Below are positions 24,551-32,738 of a DNA stretch of 38,842 nt, piece by piece. The stretch spans positions 1-38,842 of the forward strand of contig CALKHR010000001.1 in the NCBI GenBank assembly GCA_937988885.1, read 5' to 3'. Source of the stretch: an uncultured Roseiflexaceae bacterium (GTDB taxonomy: Bacteria; Chloroflexota; Chloroflexia; Chloroflexales; Roseiflexaceae). Made by a program: the position numbers and the translations under genes. The notes below the pieces were generated by a model. That model made no database searches and was not told the origin of the DNA. It saw only the letters and a program-made list of their open reading frames with translations. Numbering within the stretch: position 1 is the first letter of the stretch; the number at the start of each line of letters is the position of its first letter.

Positions 24551-25372
24551 CTACATCCGCGTCTGCTGTTGCCGATACACCTGATACTCAGTCACAACCA
24601 ACTGCAAAAACCGATCGATCTCGCCACCCTGCGGCACCCCGAGCCGAGCTTGAAGCCCGCTCGCAAGCTGACTGCCCAAACGCAGCCGTGCCTCACTCCC
24701 AAGCTCGTTACGGCGGCTCAAAAACTCCTGAATCAATTGATAATCGCGATCGTTCAGCACATGGATATTCTCAAGAGTCAGCTTCACCTCACCGCGCCCA
24801 TCAACACCCACACCCGCGACGCTCGCTGAAGCCGAACTGGTCGGCGGCACCGCCGCAAACGCAGGCTTCGTCAAACTCTCAAGCGTGACAGTACTGCCCT
24901 CCTTGATCACCAGCGTGCCAGCCGCCAGATCGCCCAGCCGCCGCGCTCGTCGATCAATGAACATCGTAATCACGCCGATGCCGTAAAACGAGGGCAAGAA
25001 ATCGATCGCACGGATCAAATTGCGGATCGCCGAACTCGCGAACGTGATCGGACGCCCGCCCTCGCGCACAACGCGCAAACCCAAAACACGCTTGCCCAGG
25101 CTCTGGCCGTTCCAAATCATCTCAAAAATAATATAGTAACCCCAGAGGAAGCAAAAACTCAGGAAGGTAGCGATCGCCGCGAGCTGGGAATCGATCAAAT
25201 CGAGGTTTAACCTATTCGAAAGAAAGAATTGAAACACGCTCCAGATAGCGATTTGAAGCACAATAATCACAAACGAGTCAATAATCGCCGCCAAAAATCG
25301 CGAACCAATCCCTGCGATCGTATAAGCAAACTCGATATTTTCAGGAGTATCGATGGTATAACGCTCTTCCAT
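24551..25372 (-). CDS. RDD-family membrane protein
   Basis: A 273-aa membrane protein. The RDD domain (about 10-150) begins with the conserved G-S-R-F-L-A-A-I-I-D-S-F, giving the Arg/Asp pattern of the family, and contains two strongly hydrophobic segments, G-x-S-L-G-K-R-V-L-G-L-R-V and the later L-I-R-A-I-D-F-L-P. The closing R-R-x-R-R-L-G-D-L-A-A-G-T-L-V motif is typical. A soluble C-terminal part (about 165-273) is predicted cytoplasmic and helical. Some RDD proteins are Na+/H+ antiporters or export helpers. ATG 25372 begins the conserved M-E-E-R-Y-T-I-D-T-P; GTG 25399 is an alternative with looser Shine-Dalgarno spacing. It follows the phosphatase gene by 71 bp. Confidence 0.83.
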   Translation of the reverse strand: MEERYTIDTPENIEFAYTIAGIGSRFLAAIIDSFVIIVLQIAIWSVFQFFLSNRLNLDLIDSQLAAIATFLSFCFLWGYYIIFEMIWNGQSLGKRVLGLRVVREGGRPITFASSAIRNLIRAIDFLPSFYGIGVITMFIDRRARRLGDLAAGTLVIKEGSTVTLESLTKPAFAAVPPTSSASASVAGVGVDGRGEVKLTLENIHVLNDRDYQLIQEFLSRRNELGSEARLRLGSQLASGLQARLGVPQGGEIDRFLQLVVTEYQVYRQQQTRM

Positions 25373-25443
25373 ATCCTCCGCACGCCGATGCTCGCGCACC
25401 GGGCAACTTGTGCTCCTTCCTAATGCAACAACGTATCGATACC

Positions 25444-26109
25444 CTAAGCGCGCTCGGCATCGTCGGGCGGAACTGCGCGCCCTTGACGAACGGCATCGCC
25501 GAGGTGAGCCATATCATTCACCACATCAATCGACCACTCGCCCTGCTCACAGCGAATTACGGAGATCGAGGTGTTACCGATATGTAATGGACGAGGCAGC
25601 GGGTCCAACTTATCGCGGGCAGCGTGCAGCAACAGCGCGCGGATGCTGCCACCATGGCTCACCAGGATCACACGCCCCTGAGGCCACTCCTCGTGCAACT
25701 GCTCAACCACCGCCACCATTCGGTCGTACAAATCCGCAAAACGTTCGCCAGTTCGGCCACGGCGCACATCCTCACCCGACTCCATCCGAGCGTACAGGTC
25801 AGCATCGCGGGCCATCACCTCAGCATGGATTAAACCACTCCACCCGCCCACATCGATCTCGCGCAGCGCCGGTAGACGCTTCGGCTCAAGCTGCAGCGCC
25901 GCGCCGATCGCGCTCGCAGTCTCCCACGCACGCTGCAAATCGCTGCTATAAATCACATCGAAGCGGGTGCCTTCATTGCGGAAGCGTTGGGCAACCAATT
26001 GCGCTTGGGCGTAGCCAGCCTCATTCAACGCGATATCGGTATGCCCCTGCCAACGCCCTTGAATGTTCCAAGCCGTCTCGCCGTGGCGAACGAGGTAGAA
26101 GATAGTCAT
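25444..26109 (-). CDS. Histidine phosphatase family protein (phosphoglycerate mutase-like)
   Basis: Phosphatase of the histidine-phosphatase superfamily, 221 aa. The catalytic motif is RHGE at residues 8-11 (H9 forms the phospho-enzyme), with R60 in the DLQRAWETA segment, E84 in LREIDVGGWSG, and the second histidine H152 in LVSHGGSIRALL. All catalytic residues are present. Family members include broad-specificity phosphatases and alpha-ribazole phosphatase; nothing here identifies a cobalamin role. ATG 26109 follows AAGGGAG at 4 nt and is backed by a promoter. The frame stays open upstream for 60 codons but has no family similarity there. Confidence 0.88.
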   Translation of the reverse strand: MTIFYLVRHGETAWNIQGRWQGHTDIALNEAGYAQAQLVAQRFRNEGTRFDVIYSSDLQRAWETASAIGAALQLEPKRLPALREIDVGGWSGLIHAEVMARDADLYARMESGEDVRRGRTGERFADLYDRMVAVVEQLHEEWPQGRVILVSHGGSIRALLLHAARDKLDPLPRPLHIGNTSISVIRCEQGEWSIDVVNDMAHLGDAVRQGRAVPPDDAERA

Positions 26110-26138
26110 GCCACTCCCTTGTAATCTCTCTGCCTTTG

Positions 26139-26167
26139 AGTATAGCATCTCAACGCGGTAGAAACAA
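26139..26167 (-). promoter_or_regulatory. Promoter of the phosphatase-RDD operon
   Basis: Minus strand: -35 TTGTTT (26162-26167), 17-bp spacer, -10 TATACT (26139-26144), about 30 nt before the ATG at 26109. Confidence 0.65.
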
Positions 26168-26281
26168 GAGAAAACGCCCCTGTATTCGCACAGAACTAGC
26201 CACAATGAGCAGAGATTTGCCTTATGGCAGAGCCTATCGTCATCATCGACGAAGATGTAGCATATGTTGAGAAAAGATCGT

Positions 26282-26378
26282 GTCGTCAACTCAAATGCCC
26301 GTCGCTACGGGGAACAACGTCGTGCACAACGTGTGCGCGCTCGGGCAGATATGGCGCTACGCGCCACAACGCGCGCAC
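26282..26378 (+). repeat. Dispersed repeat type 2, copy 1
   Basis: About 97 bp that align with 32838-32931 in the same orientation, sharing GTCGTCAACTC at the start, ACAACGT and GCGCGCTCGG in the middle, TGGCGCT, GCGCCA and ACGCGCGC at the end. It lies in an otherwise gene-free stretch and is followed by a short run of Cys/His-like nonsense codons without coding character. Confidence 0.65.
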
Positions 26379-26486
26379 GTTACGCGCTGCTCCGCAGCGC
26401 ATGGCTGCGCCGCCTTCACGCCTTGGCGATGACAAGGTGACGCGCCAGACAAGGTGACAAGGTGAATCGGCTAAATACCGCGTTAT

Positions 26487-26630
26487 ATTCAACGAAAAGC
26501 ATTGTCATCTCGAACGGTCGAAGCCCTGAGCGAAGCGAATGGGGAGAGATCTCAAAGTCCAATACAATGTAGTGCAATGAGATTCCTCACTTCGCCTAAC
26601 GGCTCGTTCGGAATGACAATGAGAACTGTC
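26487..26630 (+). repeat. Dispersed REP-like repeat type 1, copy 1
   Basis: About 144 bp, near-identical to the inverse of 33181-33301. It starts ATTCAACGAAAA, then TGTCATCTCGAACG, and ends CGTTCGGAATGACAATGAGAA, so its ends are inverted repeats of each other (TGTCATCTCGAACG against CGTTCGGAATGACA). Copy 1 carries an extra 20 bp or so in the first arm. Such palindromic units with GAGATTTCTCAC cores resemble the REP/BIME-type elements mobilised by RAYT transposases, though no transposase is in the window. Confidence 0.75.
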
Positions 26631-26981
26631 AAGCACGTATAAGACAATGTTCTGACAGGGAGACTTGGTAAGCAAATTACGCAGACCACACTGCCAATCG
26701 CCGCCGAGCGTGTACCCCACCCGCACCAGCGCGACGTACGACAAGGCATAACCACGGGCGAATCAAACGAGGTGGCCTTCCACTTTGGGGGCCAGGGGCG
26801 ATAATCCCCTGGTCGGGGTTTCCAAAGGGCCGCGACCGACCCTTTGGGCCTGCGCAGCAGCGTACGATCTCGTGGGAACGTGCATGTTCGCGTATAGCGC
26901 ATCCGACGTTCTCGCGAGATCATTCACAACCTACACCCACACCCGCCGAATGGCGTACTCAACGCCACCGCAGGCGAAATA
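26631..26981. other. Gene-free stretch beside the repeats
   Basis: Downstream of the REP-like element up to the stop of the methyltransferase there is no ORF with a credible start, codon use or motif. It contains low-complexity G-runs (26787-26830) and may be decayed sequence. Confidence 0.4.
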
Positions 26982-27764
26982 TTATCCCCGCAGCACCGCC
27001 CGAATCCCCAAAAACAGCGGGATCTCCTCATCCGAAAGCTGCTCGGCATGCGTCCGCTGGCCTTTGCCTTGCCGCACAAACGTTGGGATCTCGCGGATCT
27101 GCTCGATCAACAACCCCTGTTCACTTAAACCATTCACATACATCTCCAGCGGACGGTGATAACTGCGCGTCGCACCCCGATCACCATACCGCTTCATCGG
27201 CGGCATCAGCGGCGTCAAATACCGATCCACCCGCCGGAAGCGCAACCGCCGATTGGCATCCCACCCCCAACCGCTCTGGCGCGGCACCCGAAAGCACGGA
27301 TGCGTCATCAGTAACACCAGCCTCCCGCCCGAACGCAACGCCCACGCTGCCGAGCGCAACGCTGCATCGAGCGGATCGATATCCTGAATACTCAACATAA
27401 ACACCACACCATCGAAACTGTGTGGGCGCAACTGCGGTATCCCCTCCAACCGCGTCGCATCGCCCAACAGAAACGTGCCATGCGCGCCGTGGTGCCGCCG
27501 CGCAAACGCCAGCATCCGTGGGCTCGCATCCACGCCCGTGTAGTGCGCCCCCGCCCGCGCGATCTGCGGCGCAAGCACGCCAGGGCCAGCACCCACATCA
27601 AGAATCTGCTCATGGGCCGTAGGCGCCAACAGATCGAGCACCGCAGGGATCGCTAACTTACGGTGGTGATCGCTGCCCTTCTCGCCAACCCATCCGACAT
27701 ACCAATCGGCCACCGGGTCCCAGCTTGTTGATGTATGTGAACGCTTTGAACGCTTGATAGTCAC
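26982..27764 (-). CDS. Class I SAM-dependent methyltransferase
   Basis: Predicted cytoplasmic methyltransferase, 260 aa, substrate unknown. The SAM-binding motif I is LDVGAGPG (55-62), with motif II-like YTGVDASPRMLAFAR and motif III around HSFDGVVFMLSIQDIDPL. The family (Methyltransf_11/25) is broad, so neither a small molecule nor a macromolecule target can be excluded. GTG at 27764 is the start: GAGGAGG lies 8 nt upstream, and the layout copies the GNAT genes. The frame remains open upstream through a hydrophobic stretch (GFVLGVLLGG) that could be an N-terminal anchor if translation began earlier, but no start with a Shine-Dalgarno supports it. Confidence 0.85.
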   Translation of the reverse strand: MTIKRSKRSHTSTSWDPVADWYVGWVGEKGSDHHRKLAIPAVLDLLAPTAHEQILDVGAGPGVLAPQIARAGAHYTGVDASPRMLAFARRHHGAHGTFLLGDATRLEGIPQLRPHSFDGVVFMLSIQDIDPLDAALRSAAWALRSGGRLVLLMTHPCFRVPRQSGWGWDANRRLRFRRVDRYLTPLMPPMKRYGDRGATRSYHRPLEMYVNGLSEQGLLIEQIREIPTFVRQGKGQRTHAEQLSDEEIPLFLGIRAVLRG

Positions 27765-27891
27765 GACAATGCCTCCTCGGCAGAGAACGGTGGCAGGAAC
27801 GCCACCCAACAACACCCCCAATACGAACCCCCGAACGACCCGCACCTCGCGTGCGGCTGTGACCAAAATCAGTCATCGTGTTCTCCTCAAA

Positions 27892-27935
27892 CGAAAAACA
27901 AAAGCCATGGCATATGCACCTGCATACGCCATGGC
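27892..27935 (-). terminator. Terminator hairpin upstream of the methyltransferase
   Basis: GCCATGGCATATGCA (27904-27918) pairs with TGCATACGCCATGGC (27921-27935) with one mismatch and a 2-nt loop; on the minus strand it runs into TTTTGTTTTTC. It lies about 315 bp after the murJ stop and 128 bp before the methyltransferase start. It can terminate murJ transcripts or act as a leader terminator for the methyltransferase. A further stretch, 27969-28220, holds nothing recognisable. Confidence 0.7.
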
Positions 27936-28220
27936 CAACAAAAAACCATGAGCGATCGCGATGATCACCCATGGTCGAGAGACTATATTGAGCTAAGCTC
28001 CAGCGGGTTTACCATCGCAGCAGGTGCTTATGCCGGAACAAGCGCAAGCGCCCACCGAACATGCACATCACAACTGCGATATTCGTAACACCCACAGTAA
28101 CACCTACAACTAACGTGTGAACTATCGGTACAGTAGCATAGATCAAGAACGACACCATCGGTCAAAAGGCCGATCAGCATCTACTTGAGTTCATCCAAGC
28201 GAACACAAGAATCTAAACAA

Positions 28221-28241
28221 ATCTGTGCAATCTGTGGATGA
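28221..28241 (+). repeat. ATCTGTG-type dispersed repeat, copy 1
   Basis: Two ATCTGTG units 9 bp apart, ending GGATGA, immediately after the murJ stop region. The same word array recurs at 33394-33424. It may be a common intergenic sequence word and not a mobile unit. Confidence 0.5.
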
Positions 28242-28248
28242 ACAAATC

Positions 28249-29880
28249 CTACCGCCGCCGGAAGCGCCCCACGATGCCCTTCACACGGGCCAGTGTGCTC
28301 TGCAACTCCTCCAACCTCAACACCGAGGCCAGCGCCATGTAGGCCATCATCGCCACGCCCGACGCCACCGCCAGCCAGGCCACCAACGGCACAAAATCGC
28401 TGGTCCACGAATACGTGGTATCGCCAGCCTGCAAACTCGGCAGCCACTCTACTGAGACCTCCTGCAAGCCGAACAGCACCACCGCCACCAGCACCGTGCC
28501 CAGCAGCATCACCCCCACCGAGCGCCAGAACGACACATTCAGCCCGCCCAAGCGTGGTCGCAAGTACGCCAGCAACAGCAGCATCTCAAGCGTATTGGCG
28601 ATGCTGAAGCCCAATGCCAACCCGCGCAGCCCCGCGCCCACACGCAGCGCCGTCCAGCCCAGCCCGATATTCAGCGCCACCGTCACAATACCGATCTTCA
28701 CGGGCGTGCGGGTGTCCTGCATTGCGTAAAAGCAACGCACCAGGATCTCGGCAGCCGCAAAGGCCGCCAAGCCCACCGCGTAACTCGTCAGCGCCTCGCT
28801 TGTCATCATGCTCGAATCCGCATTGAACTGACCGCGCTCGAACAACACCCGCACAATCGGTAGACTCAACACGCCCAAGATCGCCGAGGCGGGCAGCGCC
28901 ACGAACAACACTTGACGCACCGCCCCCAACACTGTTGTCTGCAACCCAGCCGTATCGCCAGCCGCGTACAGCCGCGCCAACTGCGGGAAGATCACCGTCC
29001 CCAGACTCAGCGCGATCAGACCATGCGGCAGCATCATCAACTGCAACGCCGAAGCGTTCGCCGTCACCGCGCCATCGCCCAACTGCGACGCGAAGCTCGC
29101 CGTCGCCACTAGGCCGATCTGCCAGGCCGACTGCCCGAACAGGCGCGGCCCCAACAGCCGCCCAACCTGCCCTAGCCCCGGCGTCCCGATCGCCAGCGAA
29201 GGAGCGTAGCGCCAGCCCACCTTCAGCAAGCCGGGCACCTGTATCAGCACAAACAGCAGCGCGCCCACGATCACGCCGCCGACCAAGCCATAGATGCCGA
29301 ACCAGTGCGCTACTAGCGCCCCGCCGATAATCCCGAAATTGTACAGATTCGAGCCGACCGCAGGCAGCGTGAAACGGTCGAACGACTCGAGCGTCGCTTT
29401 GGCCAATCCACCCAATCCGAGCAGCGCAGGCTGGATCAGCAGCAACCGCAGGATAAACACCGTCAGGGCGCGCTTCTCCTCATCGAAGCCGCTGCCGACT
29501 GTCAGCGCCACCAACGGCTCCGCAAACAGCGCGATCAGCGAGCACGCCACCACCAAGCCGATCAACACCCAGTTCAACAACGTATTGGCGAGCCGCCACG
29601 CCTGATCCAGTTGCTGCTTGGTGAGGAACTCGCTGAACACCGGAATAAACGCCGATCCCAACGCGCCGCCCGCAACTACCAGGTAGATCAGATCGAGCAC
29701 GCCGAACGACGCCCGAAACGCATCGATCTCGTATCCTGTGCCAAACTGGTGTAAAATGATGATGTCTCGAATCAGCCCCAACACGCGGCTGAGCAGATAG
29801 CCGCCAGCAACGATCAGTGTGTTCAGAAGCGCAGCGCGAGCCGGGCGCGCCGCAGCAGAAGAATTTGATGAAGAAGTCAT
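28249..29880 (-). CDS. murJ: Lipid II flippase MurJ
   Basis: Moves lipid-linked peptidoglycan precursors across the cytoplasmic membrane (MVF/MviN family, MOP exporters). The 543-aa protein has the family opening SRVLGLIRDIIILHQFGTG, many transmembrane segments (I count about 14), and the G-x-G-x-x-x-A-F-I-P-V-F-S-E motif after the third. Conserved arginines lie in the first cavity helix (R in SRVLG). The length is normal. It is read divergently from rpsT, with its start only 24 bp from the rpsT -10, a neighbourhood also seen in proteobacteria. The product is an essential cell-wall protein. Confidence 0.93.
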   Translation of the reverse strand: MTSSSNSSAAARPARAALLNTLIVAGGYLLSRVLGLIRDIIILHQFGTGYEIDAFRASFGVLDLIYLVVAGGALGSAFIPVFSEFLTKQQLDQAWRLANTLLNWVLIGLVVACSLIALFAEPLVALTVGSGFDEEKRALTVFILRLLLIQPALLGLGGLAKATLESFDRFTLPAVGSNLYNFGIIGGALVAHWFGIYGLVGGVIVGALLFVLIQVPGLLKVGWRYAPSLAIGTPGLGQVGRLLGPRLFGQSAWQIGLVATASFASQLGDGAVTANASALQLMMLPHGLIALSLGTVIFPQLARLYAAGDTAGLQTTVLGAVRQVLFVALPASAILGVLSLPIVRVLFERGQFNADSSMMTSEALTSYAVGLAAFAAAEILVRCFYAMQDTRTPVKIGIVTVALNIGLGWTALRVGAGLRGLALGFSIANTLEMLLLLAYLRPRLGGLNVSFWRSVGVMLLGTVLVAVVLFGLQEVSVEWLPSLQAGDTTYSWTSDFVPLVAWLAVASGVAMMAYMALASVLRLEELQSTLARVKGIVGRFRRR

Positions 29881-29909
29881 TTGCGCAGTAGAGGGCTTTC
29901 TGCTATAAT
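29881..29909 (+). promoter_or_regulatory. Strong promoter of rpsT
   Basis: -35 TTGCGC (29881-29886), 17-bp spacer, -10 TATAAT (29904-29909), with TGC just before the -10 giving an extended element. Transcription would begin near 29916, leaving a leader of about 60 nt before the TTG start. The same TTGCGC -35 with a 17-bp spacer occurs at the 6S-like RNA. Confidence 0.85.
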
Positions 29910-29975
29910 CACCCGTCGATATGCCTTTTGGTTTTTACACAACAAGTTTATCCATTATAAAAGAGGAGTGCCGCT

Positions 29976-30284
29976 TTGGCGAACACGAAGTCAGCTGAGA
30001 AACGAATCCGCTCGAACGAGCGCAAGCGCCTGCGCAACCAAATGTACCGCTCGCGTGTTAAGACTATGATCCGCAAAGCCGAGCAGCTGATCTTCAGTGG
30101 TCAGGACAGTGCTGAGGCCGTGCGCGCAGCTATTATCACGCTCGATAAAGCAGCAGTGAAGGGCATTATTCACAAGAACAATGCCGCTCGCCGCAAGTCG
30201 CGCCTGATGAAGAAGCTCAATAATTACGTGGCGCCTGTGGTTGCTGCTAAGCCAGCCCGCAAGTCGACCCGCGCCAAGGCGTAG
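29976..30284 (+). CDS. rpsT: 30S ribosomal protein S20
   Basis: Binds 16S rRNA helices in the 30S subunit. The 102-aa basic protein starts MANTKSAEKRIRSNERKRLR and continues R-N-Q-M-Y-R-S-R-V-K-T, unmistakably S20, with the conserved I-H-K-N-N-A-A-R-R-K-S-R-L near the end and a longer basic tail than in E. coli. The start codon is TTG, with AGAGGAG 8 nt upstream; E. coli rpsT also uses UUG and is autoregulated by S20. There is a strong promoter upstream and an intrinsic terminator downstream, so it is monocistronic. Confidence 0.97.
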   Translation: MANTKSAEKRIRSNERKRLRNQMYRSRVKTMIRKAEQLIFSGQDSAEAVRAAIITLDKAAVKGIIHKNNAARRKSRLMKKLNNYVAPVVAAKPARKSTRAKA

Positions 30285-30311
30285 GCCAGCACTTACACGC
30301 GAACCATGCAG

Positions 30312-30338
30312 AAAAGGCCGTTAATGCGGCCTTTTTTT
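30312..30338 (+). terminator. Rho-independent terminator of rpsT
   Basis: AAAGGCCG (30313-30320) and CGGCCTTT (30327-30334) form an 8-bp stem with a 6-nt loop, followed by T residues (30332-30338). It lies 28 bp after the rpsT stop. Confidence 0.9.
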
Positions 30339-30390
30339 GTTGCCATACACCCTCCCGCCTCAGGATCAGCCAGCATAAAGGAGCAAGCGA

Positions 30391-31578
30391 ATGGACGAAC
30401 ATTCCAAAGCACAGATCGGCACACGGGCAGTTTGGGCAGGCGACGATGCTGCATTAGCGTTTGATGCCACTCAAGTGCCCGTCGTTCACAGCGTTGCGTT
30501 CGGGTATCCCGACCTCGATACCTGGCTCGAGGTTGCGCAGGGCCATCGCCCGGGCCACATCTACTCGCGCAACACTAACCCCACCGTGCAGGCCTTCGAA
30601 GAAAAAGTACGCCTGCTCGAAGGCGCCGCCGCCGCCACGAGCTTCTCGACAGGCATGGCCGCCATCAGCAACACCCTGTTCACGCTGCTGGCTCCCGGCG
30701 ACCGCGTCGTCTCGGTGAAGGACACCTACGGCGGCACGAACAAGCTCTTTCTGGAGTTCCTGCCCCGCATCGGCGTGGACGTGGCGCTCTGCGACACCGC
30801 CGACTACGACGCCATCGAGGCCGCCATCGCCGAGGGGTGCCGCGTGCTCTACCTCGAAACACCCACCAACCCCACGCTGAAAGTGCTCGATCTGGAGCGC
30901 CTCGCCGCAGCGGGCCACCGCGTCGGAGCTACCGTTGTCGTCGATAACACCTTCGCCACGCCGATCAACCAGTTGCCGCTCACGCTCGGCGCCGACCTCG
31001 TGCTGCACAGCGCCACCAAGTTCCTCGGCGGCCACGCCGACGCGCTCGGCGGCGTCGTCTGCGGCCCGCCCGACTTGATCGCGCAGATCTACCACTACCG
31101 CGAGATCACCGGCGCAACGCTCGACCCGATGGCCGCCTACCTGCTGCTACGCGGCATGAAAACCTTGCACCTGCGCATCCGCCAGCAGAACGAGAGCGCC
31201 CTCGCCATCGCACAATTCCTGCAGAGCCACCCAGCCGTTGAGCGAGTCTTTTACCCGGGCCTGCCCACGCACCAGCACCACGATGTCGCACAACGGCAGA
31301 TGCGCGGTTACGGCGGCGTGCTCAGCTTCATGCTGCGGGGCGGCTTCGAGGCCGTGCGCCAATTCCTGCCGCAGTTGCGCTACGCCCATCGCGCCGCCAA
31401 CCTTGGCGCAGTCGAGACCGTTGTTGGCCCGCCTGCCACCACCAGCCACGTCGAATCCAGCCCCGCCGAACGCGAGGCGATGGGCATCCCCGAAGGGCTG
31501 ATCCGCTATTCAGTGGGTATTGAGGAGACTGTAGACCTGCTAAACGACTTGACGAACGCGCTCAACAGCGTGATCTAG
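30391..31578 (+). CDS. Cys/Met-metabolism PLP-dependent enzyme (cystathionine gamma-synthase/lyase type)
   Basis: Fold-type I PLP enzyme of trans-sulfuration, 395 aa. The internal aldimine lysine is K210 in LHSATKFLGG. Y59 with S60-R-x-x-N-P-T (YSRNTNPT) contacts the neighbouring active site, D185 (VVVDNTFATP) binds the pyridine nitrogen, and the STGMAAISN segment (86-94) binds phosphate. The C-terminal SHVESSPAERE and RYSVGIE match family positions. Cystathionine gamma-synthase, gamma-lyase, O-acetylhomoserine sulfhydrylase and methionine gamma-lyase are all possible; I cannot separate them by eye. AAAGGAG lies 7 nt before the ATG. It sits between rpsT and holA, convergent with holA, with stops only 4 bp apart. 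Confidence 0.93.
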   Translation: MDEHSKAQIGTRAVWAGDDAALAFDATQVPVVHSVAFGYPDLDTWLEVAQGHRPGHIYSRNTNPTVQAFEEKVRLLEGAAAATSFSTGMAAISNTLFTLLAPGDRVVSVKDTYGGTNKLFLEFLPRIGVDVALCDTADYDAIEAAIAEGCRVLYLETPTNPTLKVLDLERLAAAGHRVGATVVVDNTFATPINQLPLTLGADLVLHSATKFLGGHADALGGVVCGPPDLIAQIYHYREITGATLDPMAAYLLLRGMKTLHLRIRQQNESALAIAQFLQSHPAVERVFYPGLPTHQHHDVAQRQMRGYGGVLSFMLRGGFEAVRQFLPQLRYAHRAANLGAVETVVGPPATTSHVESSPAEREAMGIPEGLIRYSVGIEETVDLLNDLTNALNSVI

Positions 31579-31582
31579 GGGA

Positions 31583-32530
31583 TTAGCGGCAGAGCTCGGC
31601 CACCAACATCTCCAGGCCGGCCTCTGCCTCGATGCGACCCGTCTTGGTGGCCTGGTCGAGTTCGAGCATACGGTCGTGCAACAGCACCAACTCGGCATCC
31701 GAAAACCCACGGGCCTGATCGATCGCCTTGCGCACCACAAACGGGCGCTGGCCCAATTGCGCGGCGATCTCATCGGGCTTGAGGCGCTGGGTCATTAGGT
31801 CCTTCACGCCCAACAAAATGCGCACCTGTCGGGCGATCATAAACAGAATGTACGTGGCGGCTTGGCCATCGGAGAACAAGCGCTTAAGGCTTTGTAATGC
31901 CGCATCGCGCCGCCGCGTACTCAATTCATCGATAAACGCGAACAAGTTCTGCTCCTGCCCGTCCTGCACCATCAGCTCCACCTCGCTGGAACTGATGCGC
32001 CCGCCACGGCCTACGTAGCTCGCCAACTTGCTCAACTCGTTCACCAACATGCGGCTATCGTTGCCCACATAGCCAACCAGCCGCTGCGCCGCCTGCGGGT
32101 CGAGCCGCACATCGAGTTGTTCGGCCCGCTCGGTCAACCAACGCAGCAGCTCGGACCCCTCGCGGGGCAGGAACTCGCGCACCTCGCCGATCTTCTTGAT
32201 ATGCGTGAACAGGGCGTTGCGCTTATCGAAATCCTCGTTCTCGACAAACACCAAGTCGCAGGTCGCAGGCACCCGATCCAGGTATGCCCGCATCTCATCG
32301 CGTTCCTTGCCAGCCTTCTGGTGCTTGAGCAGATCCGAGACGATCACCAAACGACGATCGACCAGGAACGGAAACGCCTCGCATGCCGCGATCAGTGCGT
32401 CCAACTTCAGTTTTCGACCCTCCAACGTCGTCACATTCAGGTCGGCGAGATCGGCGGGCACCGTGGCCTTAATCGCAGCAAGCGCCTCACTGCGGCTATA
32501 TTCATCGGGGCCGTAGAGCAACTGAATCAT
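31583..32530 (-). CDS. holA: DNA polymerase III delta subunit
   Basis: Clamp-loader subunit that opens the sliding clamp. The 315-aa protein starts MIQLLYGPDEYSRSEALAAI, has the AAA+-like N-terminal region (PFLVDRRLVIVSDLLKH, F-V-E-N-E-D-F-D-K), the helical middle part with L-V-G-Y-V-G-N-D-S-R-M-L-V-N-E-L-S-K-L, and the collar C-terminus with A-R-Q-V-R-I-L-L-G-V-K. It lacks Walker A residues, as expected for delta. ATG 32530 is preferred; the upstream in-frame extension overlaps the 6S-like RNA. No strong Shine-Dalgarno. holA next to rpsT is a common arrangement in Firmicutes as well. Confidence 0.92.
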   Translation of the reverse strand: MIQLLYGPDEYSRSEALAAIKATVPADLADLNVTTLEGRKLKLDALIAACEAFPFLVDRRLVIVSDLLKHQKAGKERDEMRAYLDRVPATCDLVFVENEDFDKRNALFTHIKKIGEVREFLPREGSELLRWLTERAEQLDVRLDPQAAQRLVGYVGNDSRMLVNELSKLASYVGRGGRISSSEVELMVQDGQEQNLFAFIDELSTRRRDAALQSLKRLFSDGQAATYILFMIARQVRILLGVKDLMTQRLKPDEIAAQLGQRPFVVRKAIDQARGFSDAELVLLHDRMLELDQATKTGRIEAEAGLEMLVAELCR

Positions 32531-32556
32531 GGTCGTGTCTTGCGCATTGGGGTGAG

Positions 32557-32731
32557 AAAAAAGGTGCCCTACCACTAGCGTGAGTAGGTATGTTTCGAAC
32601 CTGCATAGCAGGTGGGTGCCCGCCCGTGAGTATCCGCGGCCCGCCGCGTAGCTCAACTATATGGAACTAGGCTCCCAAGAAACATGGTGTTGGTTCAAAA
32701 CAACTTCCTACCCACACATCTAGCGTAGGGC
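32557..32731 (-). ncRNA. ssrS: Putative 6S RNA
   Basis: 6S RNA binds the housekeeping RNA polymerase and mimics an open promoter. This 175-nt transcript has its own promoter (32739-32767) and a terminal T6. The ends pair (GCCCTAC with GTAGGGC, then CTAG with CTAG, then GTGGGTAGG with CCTACTCAC), followed by a second stem GTTTTGAACC with GGTTCGAAAC. A large internal bubble follows, with a small hairpin (CCTGC-TAT-GCAGG) on its 3' side, then an apical stem (TGGG-A-GCC with GGC-A-CCCA) with a GC-rich tip. Closing stem, central bubble and apical stem are the 6S layout. The primary sequence alone does not prove it. It is not tRNA, tmRNA, SRP or RNase P RNA. Confidence 0.65.
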
Positions 32732-32738
32732 AAGCGGA

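Noticed and set aside
26282..26460. Small CRISPR-like repeat array
   Set aside because: No regularly spaced repeat-spacer units and no cas genes; the similarity is pairwise with one distant locus only.
27873..27968. 31-codon hydrophobic peptide frame
   Set aside because: No Shine-Dalgarno before GTG 27968, and the Ala/Met/Tyr-rich sequence follows from the palindromic hairpin arms rather than selection.
27658..27972. 104-codon ORF before the methyltransferase
   Set aside because: It overlaps the methyltransferase start and the terminator hairpin, has Cys/His-rich random-looking codons, and its ATG near 27876 gives no recognisable protein. The methyltransferase frame with GTG 27764 fits better.
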